Below, piece after piece: positions 4,954-6,801 of a DNA stretch of 6,801 nucleotides. The first letter of the stretch is position 1, and each line of letters starts with the position of its first letter. The DNA comes from Pseudomonadota bacterium (GTDB taxonomy: Bacteria > Myxococcota > Myxococcia > Myxococcales > Myxococcaceae): the NCBI GenBank assembly GCA_023424585.1, contig JAFADT010000059.1, positions 1 to 6,801 of the forward strand. Direction: 5' to 3'. Below the pieces are notes generated by a model. That model saw only the letters and a list, made by a program, of their open reading frames with translations. It was not told the origin of the DNA and made no database searches. The position numbers and the translations under genes were made by a program.

Positions 4954-6801
4954 GCGTGCGTCTCGACTTTCTTCTCCAGCGGAGAAGCGCGGGGCAGGGT
5001 GAAGGTGAAGGTCGCGCCCTGCCCCACGGCGCCCTCCGCCCAGGTCCGTCCCCCATGGCGCGACACGATGCGCCGCACGTTCGCGAGCCCGATGCCGGTG
5101 CCCTCGAACTCCTCGGCCGTGTGCAGGCGCTGGAAGACGCCGAACAGCTTGTCCACGTACTGCATCTCGAAGCCCACGCCGTTGTCGCGCACCCACACCG
5201 CGACCTCGCTCTCCGTCTCGCGGGCCCCCACCTCGATGAGGGCCTCCGGCTTGGGGCGGGTATACTTCAGCGCGTTCGCCAGCAGGTTGTGGATGACCTG
5301 CCGCAGGAGCGCGGCGTCACCCTCCACCGTGGGCAGGTCTCCCACCCGCCACTCGACCTTCCGCTCGGCGGCCTCCGGCATCAGGTCGTGGCGGGCCTCC
5401 TCCACCAGCTGGCGCAGGTCCACCCGCGACTGGCGCAGCTCCGCCCGGCCCATACGGCTGAACGCCAGCAGGTCGTCCACCAGCGTGCCGCCCTGCTTCG
5501 CCGCGCCCGCGATGGTGGAGAGGTAGCCGCGCGACACGTCGTCCAGCCTCGCCCCCGCTCGCCGCTCCAGGAGCTGCGCGAAGCCGGTGATGTGGCGCAG
5601 GGGCGCGCGCAGGTCGTGTGACACGGAGTAGCTGAAGGACTCCAGCTCCTTGTTCGCCTCTTGCAACTGGGCGGTGCGCTCGCGCACGCGCTTCTCCAGG
5701 CCGGTGTTGAGGTGGCGGATCTCCTCCTCCGCCCGCTTGAGGCTCTCCAGCGTGCGGCGCTCGTCGTCGATGTCCGTGTTGGTGCCGAACCAGCGCGCGA
5801 TCCGCCCCTCGCCGTCCCGCACGGGCATGGCGCGCGACAGGAACCAGCGGTAGCTGCCGTCCGCGCGGCGCAGGCGGAACTGGTCCTCCCACAGCTTCCC
5901 CTCGCGCAGGGCCGCGCTGAAGTGCTCCAGCACGCGCCCGGCGTCCTCCGGGTCGAGCAGCTCGTTCCAGTCCTTCTGCTCCGACAGCGAGGGCGCCGTC
6001 CCGGTGTAGTCGTACCAGCGCTGGTTGAACCAGAAGAGGCGCCCGTCCGGCTCCGCCATCCACGCCAGCTGCGGGATGGAGTCCGCCAGCGTGCGGAACT
6101 GCTGCTCGCGATCCTTCAGCTCCGCGGCCAGCGCCTCGATGCGCCGGCGCGCGAGGACCTGCTCCGTCACCTCCCAGGACACGGCGACGACGCCGTCCAC
6201 CTTGCCCTCCGCGTTGCGCAGCGGCTGGAAGGTGAGGTTGAAGTAGCCCTCGGGCGCCGCCTGCCCCACGTCGCGGCCCAGGAGCATGGGCACCTCGTGG
6301 CCATGGTAGAGCTCGCCGGTGCGGTAGACCCGCTCCAACTGGACAAGCTGCTCCTGGTCCTTCAGCTCCGGCAGCGCCTGGCGCACGGGCAGCCCCAGGA
6401 GCGGCCGCGAGCCGGTGAGCTTCAGGCGCAGGTCGTTGGCCATCTCGAAGACCAGGTCCGGCCCGCGCAGCACGGTGATGGCGGCGGGCAGCTGCTTGAG
6501 CACCGCGAACAGGTTGCGCCGCTCCGCCTGCGCCGTCTCGTACAGGCGCGCGTTCTCCAGCGCCACGCTGGCCATCTGCGCCAGCTGCACGGCGACCGCC
6601 TCGTCCTCCGCGTCGAAGTCGCCCTCCACCTTGTCGGACACCTGCACCAGGCCCAGGTTGCGGCCGTCGTGCCCCACCAGCGGCACCGCGAGGAAGCCCT
6701 TCAGGGGCAGCGCGGGCGGCGGCGCGGGGGGCGCCTCCGTGTAGGCCGCGTGCCGGCGCAGCTCCTCGCGCGTCAGGCGCAGCGGCCGGTTCTCCCGGCA
6801 C
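4950..6801 (-). CDS. GAF-PAS-PAS sensor histidine kinase, phytochrome-type kinase core (partial, N-terminus beyond the right edge)
   Basis: The last 616 residues of a large soluble sensor kinase; the first complete codon is at 6800-6798. Residues are numbered from there. A GAF domain's C-terminal half (about 1-90: PLKGFLAVPLVG, GLVQVSDKVEGDF, ASVALENARLY) is followed by a PAS domain (98-216), a second PAS domain (231-348, with DSIPQLAWMAEPDGRLFWFN and the PAC end FGTNTDIDDER), a coiled coil (346-390), HisKA with phospho-histidine H395 in SYSVSHDLRAPLRHITGF, and HATPase with N-box HNLLANALKYT (504-514), DNGVG (539-543) and GTGIGL (567-572). LFGVFQRLHTAEEFEGTG is typical of the phytochrome-related group, which pairs with Rcp1-type regulators such as the gene that follows with a 4-base overlap. 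Whether a chromophore-binding or other sensing domain lies before the GAF is out of view. It is the first seen, probably leading, gene of the signalling operon. Confidence 0.93.
   Translation of the reverse strand, partial: CRENRPLRLTREELRRHAAYTEAPPAPPPALPLKGFLAVPLVGHDGRNLGLVQVSDKVEGDFDAEDEAVAVQLAQMASVALENARLYETAQAERRNLFAVLKQLPAAITVLRGPDLVFEMANDLRLKLTGSRPLLGLPVRQALPELKDQEQLVQLERVYRTGELYHGHEVPMLLGRDVGQAAPEGYFNLTFQPLRNAEGKVDGVVAVSWEVTEQVLARRRIEALAAELKDREQQFRTLADSIPQLAWMAEPDGRLFWFNQRWYDYTGTAPSLSEQKDWNELLDPEDAGRVLEHFSAALREGKLWEDQFRLRRADGSYRWFLSRAMPVRDGEGRIARWFGTNTDIDDERRTLESLKRAEEEIRHLNTGLEKRVRERTAQLQEANKELESFSYSVSHDLRAPLRHITGFAQLLERRAGARLDDVSRGYLSTIAGAAKQGGTLVDDLLAFSRMGRAELRQSRVDLRQLVEEARHDLMPEAAERKVEWRVGDLPTVEGDAALLRQVIHNLLANALKYTRPKPEALIEVGARETESEVAVWVRDNGVGFEMQYVDKLFGVFQRLHTAEEFEGTGIGLANVRRIVSRHGGRTWAEGAVGQGATFTFTLPRASPLEKKVETHA

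Noticed and set aside
4493..5056. Extension of the REC-PAS kinase frame back to 5056
   Set aside because: It reads the response-regulator gene in another frame as Gly/Ala/Arg-rich sequence; the GTG at 4492 with GGAG upstream is the better start.
4954..5196. Extension of the response-regulator frame back to 5196
   Set aside because: It reads the tail of the upstream kinase gene in the wrong frame; the receiver homology starts at the GTG at 4953.

Overview
The window is very GC-rich. Its codons end mostly in G or C, and the antisense of real genes stays open as long Arg/His/Pro/Gln-rich shadow frames. Gene content (a phytochrome-type histidine kinase with an Rcp1-type response regulator, a REC-PAS-kinase protein, an EcsC-family protein) and sequence style suggest a myxobacterium of the Myxococcus/Corallococcus type. 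That assignment is by style, not by search.

Layout from left to right. Bases 1-621 (minus strand) hold the N-terminal 207 residues of a MalF/SugA-type sugar ABC permease that runs off the left edge. It overlaps by 4 bases the gene before it, a lipoprotein solute-binding protein (618-1901, minus). Together they are part of a carbohydrate importer; the second permease and the ATPase are not in the window. Upstream lies an EcsC-family gene (1958-2605, minus) with a plausible promoter and a perfect inverted repeat at 2661-2682. Facing away on the plus strand is a small YidD-like gene ending at 2902, whose start codon cannot be placed normally.

Bases 2909-6801 (minus) hold a three-gene signalling operon. 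Transcription runs from a GAF-PAS-PAS histidine kinase (4950-6801, N-terminus beyond the right edge), to a single-domain Rcp1-like response regulator (4489-4953), to a REC-PAS-histidine kinase (2909-4492). Each downstream gene starts with a GTG inside the previous stop (GTGA overlap), so the three proteins are probably made together and may form one phosphorelay. The last kinase gene converges on the YidD-like gene, with 6 bases between stop codons.

There is no RNA gene, CRISPR array, insertion sequence or phage element, and no stretch over 300 bases without a gene. I found no convincing new system. The points most worth a second look are the YidD-like gene without a usable in-frame start, the palindrome over the predicted EcsC promoter, the tightly coupled two-kinase/one-regulator operon, and the altered ATP-binding box of the second kinase.
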